Assembly: GCF_900067135.1 (NCBI RefSeq) | Contig: NZ_FJUR01000002.1 | Span: 481,001 to 545,000, forward strand | Reading direction: 5' to 3' | Length of the DNA stretch: 64,000 nucleotides | Origin: Rhizobium sp. 9140 | Lineage (GTDB): Bacteria > Pseudomonadota > Alphaproteobacteria > Rhizobiales > Rhizobiaceae | In this document: piece by piece, positions 26,314-35,227 of the stretch | How the letters are laid out: every line of letters starts with the position of its first letter | Position numbering within the stretch: the first letter of the stretch is position 1 | Program-made: the position numbers and the translations under genes | The notes under the pieces: model-generated | What the model was told of the DNA's origin: nothing | Databases searched by the model: none | The model's input: the letters and a program-made list of their open reading frames with translations, nothing else

Positions 26314-27534
26314 CTAGACCCTTTTGCCCTCTGCCTGCCATCCGAACAGCGCGGCAGCGCGATCCGCGAGATCCCGGGCGATCGGCATCGCCGATGTCGC
26401 GGCAGGAGATGGAGCGTTGCAGACATGGATGGTCCTGTGGGTTTCGCGGATCAGGAAGTCATGGACGAGGCTGCCGTCGGCGAGAACCGCCTGGGCGCGG
26501 ATGCCGGGCCGATAGGGCTTGAGGTCGTCGAGCTGCAATTCCGGGCAGTATCTTCTGCAAAGCGCGAGGTAGCGGCGCTTGCTGATCGAATTGCCCATTT
26601 CCGACAGGCCGGACCGAAGATTTTTGCGCACCAGGCGGCGAAAGCCGGGGTAGGTGATCATTTCCCTGAGATCGTGGACATTGACATCGGAAAACCGGTA
26701 GCCCTCCCGCGCAAAGGCAAGAACCGCATTCGGCCCCACCGTCACATAGCCGCCGATCATCTTCGTGAGGTGGACGCCCAGAAACGGCAGCGCAGGGTCC
26801 GGGATCGGGTAGATCAGATGGTTGACAATGCGGTCCTTGTCGGAGCCCAACCTGAAATATTCGCCGCGAAAGGGCACGATATGGAAGTCGAGTTCGAGGC
26901 CACAAAGCCGCGCCAGCCGGTCGGCCATGATGCCGGCGCAGGCGATGACGTGCCGGGCGCGGATCTCTTCCTGCGGAAGCTGGAGACGAACGCCGTCCGC
27001 CTCCTCTCGCAAGGTCTCCACGGTAGCGCTGGTGCGAATTTCGACGCCCCTACCAGCGAGGATTCGGGCCATCGTGCGGGCGATCAGCCCGTAATCGACG
27101 ATGCCGCTGGTCGGCACGAACAGCGCCCCGACGCCGCGGATATGCGGTTCGCGCCGGACAAGCTCCGCGGCGTCCAGCCGTTCCACCGGCAGGCCGTTCT
27201 GTCGGCACCGGTCTTCCAGCGCGGCAAGACGCGGCACCTCGTCATGGGCGGTTGCCACGAGTATCTTTCCGCATTGCTCGAACGGAATGCCATGCTCGCG
27301 GCAGAAACCGATCGTCGCCTCGACGCCTTCCTTGCAGAAACGCGCCTTCAGGCTTCCCGGCTGATAATAGACCCCCGCATGGATGACGCCGCTGTTGCGC
27401 CCGGTCTGGTGAGTCGCAACCTCGACCTCCTTTTCCAGCACGACGATGGAAAGGCCGGGCCAGCGGGTCGAGATTTCCAGGGCGGCGGAAAGACCGACAA
27501 TGCCGCCGCCGATGATGGCAAGATCATAAGACAC
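26314..27534 (-). CDS. lhgO: L-2-hydroxyglutarate oxidase
   Basis: A 406-residue FAD enzyme. It begins YDLAIIGGGIVGLSAALEIS (dinucleotide binding) and has ATHQTGRNSGVIHAGVYYQPGS, the distinctive LhgO/L2HGDH stretch with the flavin-contacting His. Later motifs are VPFRGEYFRL and FLGVHLTKMIGG. It oxidises L-2-hydroxyglutarate to 2-oxoglutarate, passing electrons to quinones at the membrane. It lies 54 bp downstream of a nucleoside hydrolase gene on the same strand and may be the last gene of that operon, which would supply a C5 skeleton enzyme to the locus. This operon role is inference. Confidence 0.85.
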   Translation of the reverse strand: MSYDLAIIGGGIVGLSAALEISTRWPGLSIVVLEKEVEVATHQTGRNSGVIHAGVYYQPGSLKARFCKEGVEATIGFCREHGIPFEQCGKILVATAHDEVPRLAALEDRCRQNGLPVERLDAAELVRREPHIRGVGALFVPTSGIVDYGLIARTMARILAGRGVEIRTSATVETLREEADGVRLQLPQEEIRARHVIACAGIMADRLARLCGLELDFHIVPFRGEYFRLGSDKDRIVNHLIYPIPDPALPFLGVHLTKMIGGYVTVGPNAVLAFAREGYRFSDVNVHDLREMITYPGFRRLVRKNLRSGLSEMGNSISKRRYLALCRRYCPELQLDDLKPYRPGIRAQAVLADGSLVHDFLIRETHRTIHVCNAPSPAATSAMPIARDLADRAAALFGWQAEGKRV

Positions 27535-27588
27535 CGATGCTGTCCCCGCTCCTCACTCTCGCCTCCTTGGCAGGATGCACCGACGAGA

Positions 27589-28530
27589 TCACGGATCCAG
27601 CGGTGTATCGCGCAACAGATCGAACATCAGCTTGAAGAAGCGGTCGCTGTCCACCTCATAGGCGATTCGTGCATTATCGGGCTCGCCACGCTCCTTCCAG
27701 AAATCGGCGACCGTCGCGCCGAAGGCAAAGGTGCCATCGAGATCGACGCCGATATGGACGGGCCTGGTGCGCACCAGCGTCGGGTCGATCACCAGCGCCA
27801 GCGCCAGAGGGTCGTGCATCGCGCCGCCGACGCCCATGGAATTGCGATGCAGCTTCTCGTAGAAGCGTAGCCAGTCCATGACGAGCCTGCCGAGTTCCGT
27901 GTCGATGGTCGCGAGCTCCGCATATTGCTCTGCCTCGACCAGAACCTGCATGGTCACATCCAGCCCGACCATGGTAACGGGCACGCCGCTGTCGAGCACG
28001 AGCCGGACGGCTTCGGGATCGCAGAAGGCGTTGAATTCAGTGGGCGTGATGATCTCGCTCTTGCGATAGAACACCCCGCCCATCCAGATCAGTTCCTTGA
28101 TCTTCGGCAACACCTGCGGGTGCTTGAGAACGAGGAGGCCGATATTGCTCAGTGGCCCGGTGGCCACCACGATGATCGGTTCTGGCGCTGCAGCAAGCCT
28201 TTCGGCGAGGAAATCGACGGCATGCTGGGCCAGGGGTTTGCGTTGCGGCATGGGCAGGTAGGGCGAGCCCTCGAGACCGCTCGGGCCGTCCGCCGTTCCC
28301 AGCACCAGCGGACGGGCAAGCGGGCGGACGCAGCCGGCCGCAACCGGCACGTCTCCCGCACCGATGAAGTCGAGGATGCGAATGGCATTCGAGGTGGTCT
28401 TGTCGAGCTCGGCATTGCCGCAGGTGGTCGTCACGCCCAGAAGTTTGATATCGGGCGAGCGATGCGCCATGACGAGGGCGATGGCGTCGTCGTGGCCGGG
28501 GTCGCAGTCGTAGAGGATGGGTGTCGGCAT
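27589..28530 (-). CDS. Nucleoside hydrolase 1
   Basis: A 313-residue enzyme of the inosine-uridine preferring nucleoside hydrolase family, splitting the N-glycosidic bond of ribonucleosides. The calcium-binding motif is exact: ILYDCDPGHDDAIAL, with Asp8, Asp10 and the Asp pair at 14-15. Further family parts are VVATGPLSNIGLLVLKHP, IKELIWMGGVFYR and AFCDPEAVRLVLDSG, and the second metal/active site GGAMHDPLAL near the C-terminus. The ATG at 28530 is chosen since the motif must lie near the N-terminus. It sits 13 bp after nucleoside hydrolase 2, in the same operon as the ABC importer. Confidence 0.9.
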   Translation of the reverse strand: MPTPILYDCDPGHDDAIALVMAHRSPDIKLLGVTTTCGNAELDKTTSNAIRILDFIGAGDVPVAAGCVRPLARPLVLGTADGPSGLEGSPYLPMPQRKPLAQHAVDFLAERLAAAPEPIIVVATGPLSNIGLLVLKHPQVLPKIKELIWMGGVFYRKSEIITPTEFNAFCDPEAVRLVLDSGVPVTMVGLDVTMQVLVEAEQYAELATIDTELGRLVMDWLRFYEKLHRNSMGVGGAMHDPLALALVIDPTLVRTRPVHIGVDLDGTFAFGATVADFWKERGEPDNARIAYEVDSDRFFKLMFDLLRDTPLDP

Positions 28531-28543
28531 CGGAAACGGTCCT

Positions 28544-29578
28544 TCAGGCTGCAGTGCCAAGACCGCCGGCGCGGGCGTAGCGCGCCATGGTGGTCTTGAA
28601 GATCGAAAGGAAGCGGCGGCCGTCGAGGCCGGTGGCGATACGGGTCGTCCTCGGGCCGTCACCGCCGGGCAGGATCTGGTGACCGCGGTAAGCCACAACC
28701 TGGCCCCGCGCGACGCCTTTTTCGATGACGACATCGGCAAAGAGCGGCGCCGTCGTCGTCACGAGATCCGGCGCGAAGGCGAGCGCCACGGTAATGACAT
28801 CATCCATGGGAAAGCCCACGAGCCCGAAGAACTCGCGCCAGATATCGATGTAGATCGGAAACACCTCCCCGATCATGTCCACGACGGCATTGTCCGCCCC
28901 GGAGGACGCCATGTCCGCGATGTCGTCGCGCGTCAGCATGCTGTCGGCCACGCGGTTGTCCTCGCAGATATCGAGCGGCACGAGGATCTTGTCGACATCG
29001 GCGTTGAGCACAATGCGCGACGCCTCCGGATCGGCCCAGATATTGTACTCCGACAGCGGCGTCATGTTGCCGGGCGCGGTGAAGTTGCCGCCGAGCACCA
29101 GCATGTTCTTCAGAAGCGACGGCAACGCCGGTTCCTGCAGAATCGCGAGCGCCGCATTGGTCGTCGGCCCCGTCGTCACCAGCGTGATCTCGCCGGGATG
29201 TGCCCTTGCCATGTCGATGATGAAATCCACCGCATGGCCGGGGTTCGCCTTACGGCGAGGCTCTGGCGCCGGCGGGTTGAACGTCTTCAGACGGTCGCCG
29301 AAGCGCGCCGTCAGCCGCTTCTCGAAATGGACGGGTGCTTCCATCGCCGCCTTGGCATGGCCGACGATCGGCCGCCAGGCGCCGGCATGGACCGGAATAT
29401 CGTCACGACCGGCCAGCGACAACGTGTTCAGCACGACGTCGGTCACCTGTTTGATCGGGCCGGCGGCGCCGGTGACGGTGGTGACGCCCTCCAGCTTGAT
29501 GTCCGGATGGGCGGCGGCGAACAGCACGGCGAGAATGTCGTCGCCGGCGGAATCCACGTCGAGGATGATGCGCTGCAT
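28544..29578 (-). CDS. Nucleoside hydrolase 2 (variant motif)
   Basis: A 344-residue homologue of the same family. The N-terminal motif is IILDVDSAGDDILAVL, where the usual Pro-Gly is replaced by Ser-Ala-Gly; the Asp ligands remain. Other family parts are LVTTGPTTNAALAI, NMLVLGGNFTAPGN, NIWADPEASRIVLNAD and FPMDDVITVAL in place of the common HDPL site. The differences from the first enzyme suggest a different nucleoside. The ATG at 29578 is preferred to the in-frame start at 29818. It lies 25 bp after the second permease gene. Confidence 0.88.
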   Translation of the reverse strand: MQRIILDVDSAGDDILAVLFAAAHPDIKLEGVTTVTGAAGPIKQVTDVVLNTLSLAGRDDIPVHAGAWRPIVGHAKAAMEAPVHFEKRLTARFGDRLKTFNPPAPEPRRKANPGHAVDFIIDMARAHPGEITLVTTGPTTNAALAILQEPALPSLLKNMLVLGGNFTAPGNMTPLSEYNIWADPEASRIVLNADVDKILVPLDICEDNRVADSMLTRDDIADMASSGADNAVVDMIGEVFPIYIDIWREFFGLVGFPMDDVITVALAFAPDLVTTTAPLFADVVIEKGVARGQVVAYRGHQILPGGDGPRTTRIATGLDGRRFLSIFKTTMARYARAGGLGTAA

Positions 29579-29603
29579 GGGAAGCCTTCGGGGTCTCGGG
29601 TTT

Positions 29604-30602
29604 TCAGGAACGGGGAAGCGGCGCGTCGCGGCCGGCGTCCCCCGAGGGATGGACGGACAAAGCGCGGCGAATGGTCTCGACCGTCTCGCGGATGCGCTTT
29701 GGCCGTGCGCGCCAGGAGAGCGCGAACAGAGCGACGAGCGCCACGGCATATGGCACAGCCAGAACCAGATAGGACGGGAAGCCGAAGGTCTGCAGGCGGA
29801 GCGAGAAGGCATCGGCAAAGCCGAACAACAGGCAGCCGGCCAGCACCTTCAGCGGATCACCGCCCGAGAAGATCAGGATTGCGACCGCCATGAAGCCGCG
29901 CCCGGAGGACATGTTCTCGGTGAACATCGTGATGTAGCCGAGCGACATATGGGCGCCGGCAAGACCGGCGAACAGGCCGCACAGCAGCGAAGCGGCATAG
30001 CGAATCCGCACGATCGAGATGCCGAGCGCCTCGGCTGCCTCCGGCTTCTCACCGACCACGCGGATATAAAGGCCGAGCCGGGTGCGGTTGTAGAAGAGAA
30101 TGAGGAGCGGCACGGCAAAGAAGGCAACGTAGACGAGTGGTGTATAGCCGGAGATCAACTGCGCGGTCGAGGGGCCGAGCAAATCGCGCGCACCGGGGAT
30201 CTGCACCTTGGGCAGGCCAACGATGCCTCGCCCGACGACAGAGCCGCGTGTCCCGAAGATCGCCTTGAGGAGAGACACGGTCATGCCGCCGGCAAGGATG
30301 TTGAGCGCCAACCCCACAACAACCTCGTTTGCCCGGAAGCTGACGACGAGAACGGCATAGATGAGGGCGAAGACGAGCGCGGCGGCGACGCCGATAACCA
30401 TGCCGCCCACCGACGAGCCTGTCCAGATCGAGCCGACGACGGCGAAGAAGGCGGCGATCAGCATCTGGCCCTCCAGCCCGATGTTGAAGATCCCCGCCTT
30501 GGTGGTGAACGAGCCGCCCAGCGCCACCAGCAGGATCGGCGTCGTGGTGCGGATCATCGCGACCAGCAAAGCGACGTTGAACAGATTGGTCAGAATTTCC
30601 AT
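29604..30602 (-). CDS. BMP-type nucleoside ABC permease 2
   Basis: A 332-residue inner membrane permease of the BPD_transp_2 family (NupQ/YufQ-like). Its N-terminal part shows RTTTPILLVALGGSFTTKAG and IFNIGLEGQMLIAAFFAVVG, the conserved GxxNxGxEGQ segment. About eight to ten membrane segments are predicted. The ATG at 30602 overlaps the end of permease 1 by 13 bp. It forms a heterodimer with permease 1 for import of a nucleoside. The C-terminal tail is long and charged. Confidence 0.9.
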   Translation of the reverse strand: MEILTNLFNVALLVAMIRTTTPILLVALGGSFTTKAGIFNIGLEGQMLIAAFFAVVGSIWTGSSVGGMVIGVAAALVFALIYAVLVVSFRANEVVVGLALNILAGGMTVSLLKAIFGTRGSVVGRGIVGLPKVQIPGARDLLGPSTAQLISGYTPLVYVAFFAVPLLILFYNRTRLGLYIRVVGEKPEAAEALGISIVRIRYAASLLCGLFAGLAGAHMSLGYITMFTENMSSGRGFMAVAILIFSGGDPLKVLAGCLLFGFADAFSLRLQTFGFPSYLVLAVPYAVALVALFALSWRARPKRIRETVETIRRALSVHPSGDAGRDAPLPRS

Positions 30603-31660
30603 CGGCGCTCTCCCGTGCGGTCGCCGCGGCGGCGCATCATGAGATCGGCGGAAACCGCCAGGATGATCAGCGCCTGGATGACCGTGATGATTTCGCGCGA
30701 GGCTGTCGTATCGACCTCGAGCAGTAGGGAACCAGCGCGCAAAGCTCCGAAGAAGAGTGCTGTAAAGATGGTGCCGATGGGCGAGCCGTTGGCGAGCAGG
30801 GCCGCGATGAGCCCGTCGAAGCCGAAGCCCGGCGCAAAGCCTTCCATGAACCGGTGATGCACGCCGAGCGTCTCGACGCCGCCCGCAAGGCCGCCCACGG
30901 CCCCGGAGACGAGCAAGACGCCGAAGCCGACGCGGCGCACGCCGACGCCGCCATATTCGGCGAACTTCGGCGCGGAGCCGACCATGGTCACGGCATAGCC
31001 GGCAGAGGTCCAGCGGAAGAAGGCGGCAACGCCCAAGGCTAGCGCCAGACCGATGAGAAGGCCGATGTTGAGCCGCGAGAAGGAGAAGAGTTCCGGCAGG
31101 TAGGCGCTGGTCAGGATCGGCGGCGTTTCCGACCAACCGCCCGGGCGCTTGAACAGGAAGATGGTAAGATAGGAGGTCAGCAGCGTCGCAATGTAATTGG
31201 CCAAAATCGTGGACACCACCTCGTTGGTGCCGAAGCGAACGCGGAAGAACGCGGGAATTGCCACCCAGAGCGCACCGGCGACCACCGCCAAAGTCACGGC
31301 GGCAAGCACGTGCAGCACCGGCGGCAATGCAAAGGCGAACCCCACCCAGGCGGCGGCGAACCCGCCGAGAAAGAGCTGTCCCTCAATGCCGACATTGAAC
31401 ATGCCGCCGCGAAGCGCGATGCAGGCCGCGATGCCGCAGATGAGGATCGGCGTCGTCTGCAAGAGCGTGCCGGCGATCTTCTCCGCATCGCCGAAGGCGC
31501 CGCGCATCAGCGTCATGAAGACGGCAACCGGGCTTTCGTCGATCAAAACAATGATGATGGCGCCCAGCGCCAGGGCTATGGCGAAGGCTAGCGCCTGCCC
31601 CGCCAGCGTTCGCCCCAGACCTTTCGAGAAGAGCCCCCGGAAGGGCATTCGGTTCGTCAT
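30590..31660 (-). CDS. BMP-type nucleoside ABC permease 1
   Basis: A 356-residue permease of the same family (NupP/YufP-like), with LLQTTPILICGIAACIALRG and GMFNVGIEGQLFLGGFAAAW. Further landmarks are FGTNEVVSTILANYIA and FAPGFGFDGLIAALLANGSP. It starts within the last codons of the ATPase gene (ATGA overlap at 31657-31660), showing a tightly coupled operon. Confidence 0.9.
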   Translation of the reverse strand: MTNRMPFRGLFSKGLGRTLAGQALAFAIALALGAIIIVLIDESPVAVFMTLMRGAFGDAEKIAGTLLQTTPILICGIAACIALRGGMFNVGIEGQLFLGGFAAAWVGFAFALPPVLHVLAAVTLAVVAGALWVAIPAFFRVRFGTNEVVSTILANYIATLLTSYLTIFLFKRPGGWSETPPILTSAYLPELFSFSRLNIGLLIGLALALGVAAFFRWTSAGYAVTMVGSAPKFAEYGGVGVRRVGFGVLLVSGAVGGLAGGVETLGVHHRFMEGFAPGFGFDGLIAALLANGSPIGTIFTALFFGALRAGSLLLEVDTTASREIITVIQALIILAVSADLMMRRRGDRTGERRWKF

Positions 31661-33186
31661 GAGGCCTCCGTCATGTCTGCCGGATCGACCCCGGCCATCA
31701 TTAACCCGATTGCATCTTCGTCCATCTCCGACCCATCGACCGCGCCCATGATGCGGCCGTCGAACATGACGAGGATCCGGTCGGCCAGAGCCTTCAACTC
31801 GTCAAGCTGGGTGGAGATCAGGAGGATCGCACGACCGTCGGCGCGCTGGCGCATGATCTCATCGTGGATCGCCTCCTGAGCGCCGATATCGACGCCACGG
31901 GTCGGCTGGTCGATGAGCAGCACGTCCCCGCCGGCCGTGAACTCACGCGCCAGCACGACCTTCTGGATATTGCCGCCGGACAGGCTGCGCGCCGGATCCT
32001 TCGGGCCACGGGCGCGGATATCGAACCGCTGGATCAGAGTGCGCATCGCTCCATGCACGGCCGCCCAATCGATCACGCCAAGGCGGGCGAAGGGTCTCTT
32101 GTTCTGGCGCCCCATCAGCATATTGGCCGACAGCGAGGCGTTGCGATCGACGCCGCGCACCATGCGGTCGCCCGGGACATGGGCAAGCCCACGGTTGCGG
32201 ATTTCGGCCGGCGTCCGGTCGAGGATGTCGTGTCCGTGGAGCTGCACGGTGCCGTGGCTTGCAGGCCTGAGACCGGAGAGAACCTCCGCAAGTTCCGTCT
32301 GTCCGTTGCCGGCGACCCCGGCAACGCCGACGATCTCCCCGGCGCGAACGGTGAGATCCACCGATTTCAATGCCGTTAGCTGCCGGTCGTCCCGCGCCCA
32401 GAGGTCGATGACTTCAAGCGCCACAGCGCCTTCGTTCCGGGTCCGGGTACGCCGGTCGAAGCTGACGTCGCGGCCGACCATAAGACGGACAAGCTCCCGC
32501 TTGGTCAGTGCGCTCTTCGGCTTCGTGGCGACGACGCGGCCATCGCGCAGCACCGTAACCGTATCCGACACCGCCATCACCTCTTCGAGATGGTGCGAGA
32601 TGAAGATCACGGTCATGCCGTCATTAACGAAGCTGCGCAGCGTCTGGAACAGGTCGCGGCTTTCCTGGGGTGTGAGGACGGCCGTGGGTTCGTCGAGAAT
32701 GACGGTACGGGCGTTGCGCGCCAGCACCTTCAGGGTTTCGATGCGCTGCTCGATGCCGACCGAAAGTCCCGCCACCCGCTCCTGCGGATCGACCCGCAGG
32801 CCGAATTTCTCCGAGAGAACGCGGGTGCGCTCCACCTGCGCTGCGCGATCGATGAGCCCGTTCCGGCGGATTTCCATGCCGAGAAAGATGTTGTCGGCCA
32901 CGGTCAGCGACGGCACCAGCTTGAAGTGCTGGTGCACCATGCCGAGCCCCTCGTTGATCGCCACCGCCGGACTGTCGACCAGCATGGTCTTGCCGCCGAT
33001 CGAGATGGTGCCGGCATCCGGCTGCAGCAGGCCGAACAGGATGTTCATCAGCGTCGTCTTGCCAGCGCCGTTCTCGCCGATGATCGCGTGGATTTCGCCG
33101 CGACGGACGGCGAGATCGATGCCGTCATTGGCGGTGAAGGCGCCGAAGCGCTTGGTGATACCGGAAAGATCGACGGCAAGGTCCAT
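31657..33186 (-). CDS. BMP-type nucleoside ABC ATPase (two nucleotide-binding domains)
   Basis: A 509-residue fused ATPase as used by sugar and BMP-type nucleoside importers. Domain 1 has Walker A IIGENGAGKTTLMNI (about residues 34-48), signature LSVGIEQRIETLKVLAR and Walker B VILDEPTAVLTP. Domain 2 has a degenerate Walker A (VAGVAGNGQTELAEVL), signature LSGGNIQKVVLAREF and LLIDQPTRGVDIGA. The weak second Walker A is normal for the family. The gene lies 180 bp downstream of the binding protein gene; a hairpin in this gap could lower its expression relative to the binding protein. Confidence 0.92.
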   Translation of the reverse strand: MDLAVDLSGITKRFGAFTANDGIDLAVRRGEIHAIIGENGAGKTTLMNILFGLLQPDAGTISIGGKTMLVDSPAVAINEGLGMVHQHFKLVPSLTVADNIFLGMEIRRNGLIDRAAQVERTRVLSEKFGLRVDPQERVAGLSVGIEQRIETLKVLARNARTVILDEPTAVLTPQESRDLFQTLRSFVNDGMTVIFISHHLEEVMAVSDTVTVLRDGRVVATKPKSALTKRELVRLMVGRDVSFDRRTRTRNEGAVALEVIDLWARDDRQLTALKSVDLTVRAGEIVGVAGVAGNGQTELAEVLSGLRPASHGTVQLHGHDILDRTPAEIRNRGLAHVPGDRMVRGVDRNASLSANMLMGRQNKRPFARLGVIDWAAVHGAMRTLIQRFDIRARGPKDPARSLSGGNIQKVVLAREFTAGGDVLLIDQPTRGVDIGAQEAIHDEIMRQRADGRAILLISTQLDELKALADRILVMFDGRIMGAVDGSEMDEDAIGLMMAGVDPADMTEAS

Positions 33187-33252
33187 GAGGCATACCGAGG
33201 CAGGAGAAGAAGATACGAGGATTCATCGAAGGAAGACAGCCGGACGGCCGGC

Positions 33253-33268
33253 GTTGACAGCCGTCAAC
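33253..33268 (-). terminator. Intra-operon hairpin GTTGAC-AGCC-GTCAAC
   Basis: Six-base arms (33253-33258 and 33263-33268) around AGCC, in the gap between binding protein and ATPase genes. It has no T-run, so it is more likely an mRNA stabiliser or attenuator than a full terminator. Confidence 0.35.
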
Positions 33269-33366
33269 ACGCCTCCGCCGAGCAGACGACGCGAGATTGC
33301 GTCGCTCTTACCGTCATGAACGGCAGCGTGGACGGCGGAGTTCGTCCGCGCCCACGCCGGACCGGC

Positions 33367-34368
33367 TTACTTCGCACGGGCGATCTGGATCTTGCCGGCG
33401 ATGACATCCGTGCGGATGGTCTCCAGCTTGTCCTTGATTGCGGCCGGAAGCTTCGCCGCGATATCGTCGCAGACCTTCACCTCGACACCGCCTGAGGCGA
33501 GATCGAAGGTGCGCGTTCCCGGCGTGACCTTGCGGCCTTCGATCTCGTCCTTGATGATCGCATAGACGGCGACGTCCCCGCGCTTCAGCATGCTGGCCAG
33601 CACGTTGCCGGGTGCACTGGAGCACATATCGATATCAACGCCGAGCGAATATTTGTCGGCGGCGGCACTGGCCTGCATCACGCCTTCCCCGGTCGGGCCT
33701 GCAACGTTGTAGACGATGTCGGCACCCTGCCCGTAGAGTGCCATGGCCAGTTCGCTACCCTTTGCCGGGTCATCGAACGTACCGGCAAAGACCGAATTCA
33801 CCTTCACGTCGGGCGCTGCATATTTCGCGCCCTGCTCGTAACCGCCCAGGAAGTTGCGGATGACGGGAATGTCGCGGCCGCCGACGAAGCCGATCGCCTT
33901 GCCGTCGCCGATCTTGTCGAACTCTGGCCCCATGTCCTCGACCAGACCTGCGAGCGCACCGGCGATGAACGAGCCCTGCTCTTCGGCAAAATTCGCGTAG
34001 ACCATCGTCTTCGCATCGAGCACGCCGTCGATGAAGACGAAGCGCTGGTTGGGATACTGCGCGCCGACCTTCTGCAGCGCATCCACCAGTTCCCAGCCCA
34101 TGACGAAGATCAGGTCGTACTGGCCGCTCTTTGCAAGATTGGCGAACTGTTCCTCATAATCGAGCGCCCGGTTGCCCGTGTCGACAAGCTTGAGGTCGAT
34201 GCCGAAATCGTCCTTGGCCTTGTTCAGGCCGTTGACGATGGAAATGCCGAACCCTTGTGCGAAATAGCCGGAAATCGCGGCGACATGCACCTTCTCGGCA
34301 GCGACGGACGGAAGGGCGGATGCAGCCAGCACGACGCCAGCCGCTAAGAAGCGGGCAAAAATCTTCAT
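33367..34368 (-). CDS. BMP-family nucleoside-binding lipoprotein-like protein
   Basis: A 333-residue periplasmic binding protein of the Bmp/PnrA/NupN family, which carry purine or other nucleosides. The signal peptide is MKIFARFLAAGVVLAASALPSVAA; there is no lipobox Cys, so it is soluble. Family parts include AQGFGISIVNGLNKAKDDFG, GQYDLIFVMGWELVDALQKV, NFAEEQGSFIAGALAGLVED and GADIVYNVAGPTGEGVMQAS, the ligand region with conserved Asp/Asn. It is the first gene of the operon that includes both nucleoside hydrolases, and a motif shared with two other promoters lies 63 bp upstream. Confidence 0.9.
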   Translation of the reverse strand: MKIFARFLAAGVVLAASALPSVAAEKVHVAAISGYFAQGFGISIVNGLNKAKDDFGIDLKLVDTGNRALDYEEQFANLAKSGQYDLIFVMGWELVDALQKVGAQYPNQRFVFIDGVLDAKTMVYANFAEEQGSFIAGALAGLVEDMGPEFDKIGDGKAIGFVGGRDIPVIRNFLGGYEQGAKYAAPDVKVNSVFAGTFDDPAKGSELAMALYGQGADIVYNVAGPTGEGVMQASAAADKYSLGVDIDMCSSAPGNVLASMLKRGDVAVYAIIKDEIEGRKVTPGTRTFDLASGGVEVKVCDDIAAKLPAAIKDKLETIRTDVIAGKIQIARAK

Positions 34369-34430
34369 TGTGGTTCTTTCCCTCTGGTAGCCTTCTCGGC
34401 AGATCCATCGCCCGGTCTTGATGCCGCATT

Positions 34431-34449
34431 AGTTGATGGTCATACGAAT
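34431..34449 (+). promoter_or_regulatory. Locus-wide operator motif, copy 1 (AGTTGATGGTCATACGAAT)
   Basis: AGTTGATGGTCATACGAAT lies 63 bp upstream of the BMP operon. Its core TTGATGGTCATACGA differs by one base from a site upstream of the epimerase gene and by few from one upstream of the cysteine hydrolase gene. It is probably bound by a regulator of the locus, such as the MarR protein. Confidence 0.55.
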
Positions 34450-34586
34450 ACTGTGTCGACTTCCAGATCTTGTCAATCGCTTTCTGACGCTTTTTTCATC
34501 TTGCTGCATTGCACGCCAGAATCGCTCAATTCCGTCGCTCGACAACATGGCCAGGGTCAGGCGACCGGGTTTCTCCGGGGCCTCCC

Positions 34587-34629
34587 TTGACAAGGAGCGA
34601 GCGTGATGGATTGTTACCACTCTAACAAA
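34587..34629 (+). promoter_or_regulatory. Possible promoter and dyad upstream of DUF1185 gene 1
   Basis: TTGACA at 34587-34592 could be a -35 box. TTGTTA-CCACTC-TAACAA (34611-34628) is an inverted repeat just before the ribosome binding site. Both lie in the divergent region 34369-34642; no other features were seen there besides the motif at 34431. Confidence 0.35.
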
Positions 34630-34642
34630 TATGGAGAGGTGC

Positions 34643-35227
34643 ATGGCAGACGTGGCCGTACGTAAATTCGTCGTTTCCGTGGATGAGATCTTCCATGAGG
34701 GAGGCCCGGTCGCCGGCACGCCGCTGCGGCGCGCCTGCGTTCTCGCGGTCATCGAGAACCCGTTTGCCGGCAGCTATGTCGAGGACATCGCCTTTTTCAT
34801 GGACGACCTGAAACCGCTCGGCCTGGAGATGGCGCGCCGCCTCATCAATGCGCTCGGCGGCGACCCCGCTGTCGTCGAAGGTTACGGCAAAGGCGCGATC
34901 GTCGGATCGGCGGGAGAGCTCGAACATGCAGCCCTCTGGCATAATCCCGGCGGCTATTCCATGCGCGAACTGCTGGGCGATGCGCGCGCCATCGTTCCCT
35001 CGACCAAGAAGGTCGGCGGGCCGGGCACGCGTCTCGATGTTCCGATCACCCATATCAACGCATCCTATGTCCGCAGCCATTTCGACGCGGTCGAGGTCGG
35101 CATCGGCGACGCACCGCGCGCAAACGAGATGGTGCTGGCCCTCGCGATGACCACGGGTCCGCGCGTCCATGCGCGCGTGGGCGGCCTGAAGGCGAGCGAA
35201 ATCAAGGGCGAGGATGGCCTGCGATGA
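34643..35227 (+). CDS. DUF1185 (AA_synth) family protein 1
   Basis: A 194-residue cytoplasmic protein of Pfam AA_synth (DUF1185), a family of unproven function despite its name. Conserved parts are RACVLAVIENPFAGSYVED, the active-site-like GYGKGAIVGSAGELEHAALWHNPGG split across residues 80-104, and PSTKKVGGPGTRLDVPITH. The tail ends in a GPRVHARVGGL motif shared with its neighbour. The ATG at 34643 follows GGAGAGG. It overlaps the second DUF1185 gene by 4 bp. Its link with an enamidase-like and a cysteine hydrolase suggests a ring- or amide-cleaving role; this is inference. Confidence 0.85.
   Translation: MADVAVRKFVVSVDEIFHEGGPVAGTPLRRACVLAVIENPFAGSYVEDIAFFMDDLKPLGLEMARRLINALGGDPAVVEGYGKGAIVGSAGELEHAALWHNPGGYSMRELLGDARAIVPSTKKVGGPGTRLDVPITHINASYVRSHFDAVEVGIGDAPRANEMVLALAMTTGPRVHARVGGLKASEIKGEDGLR

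Noticed and set aside
28875..30857. A 660-codon open frame antisense to the nucleoside hydrolase and permease genes
   Set aside because: The minus-strand genes have complete family motifs; the antisense product is low-complexity and unlike any family.
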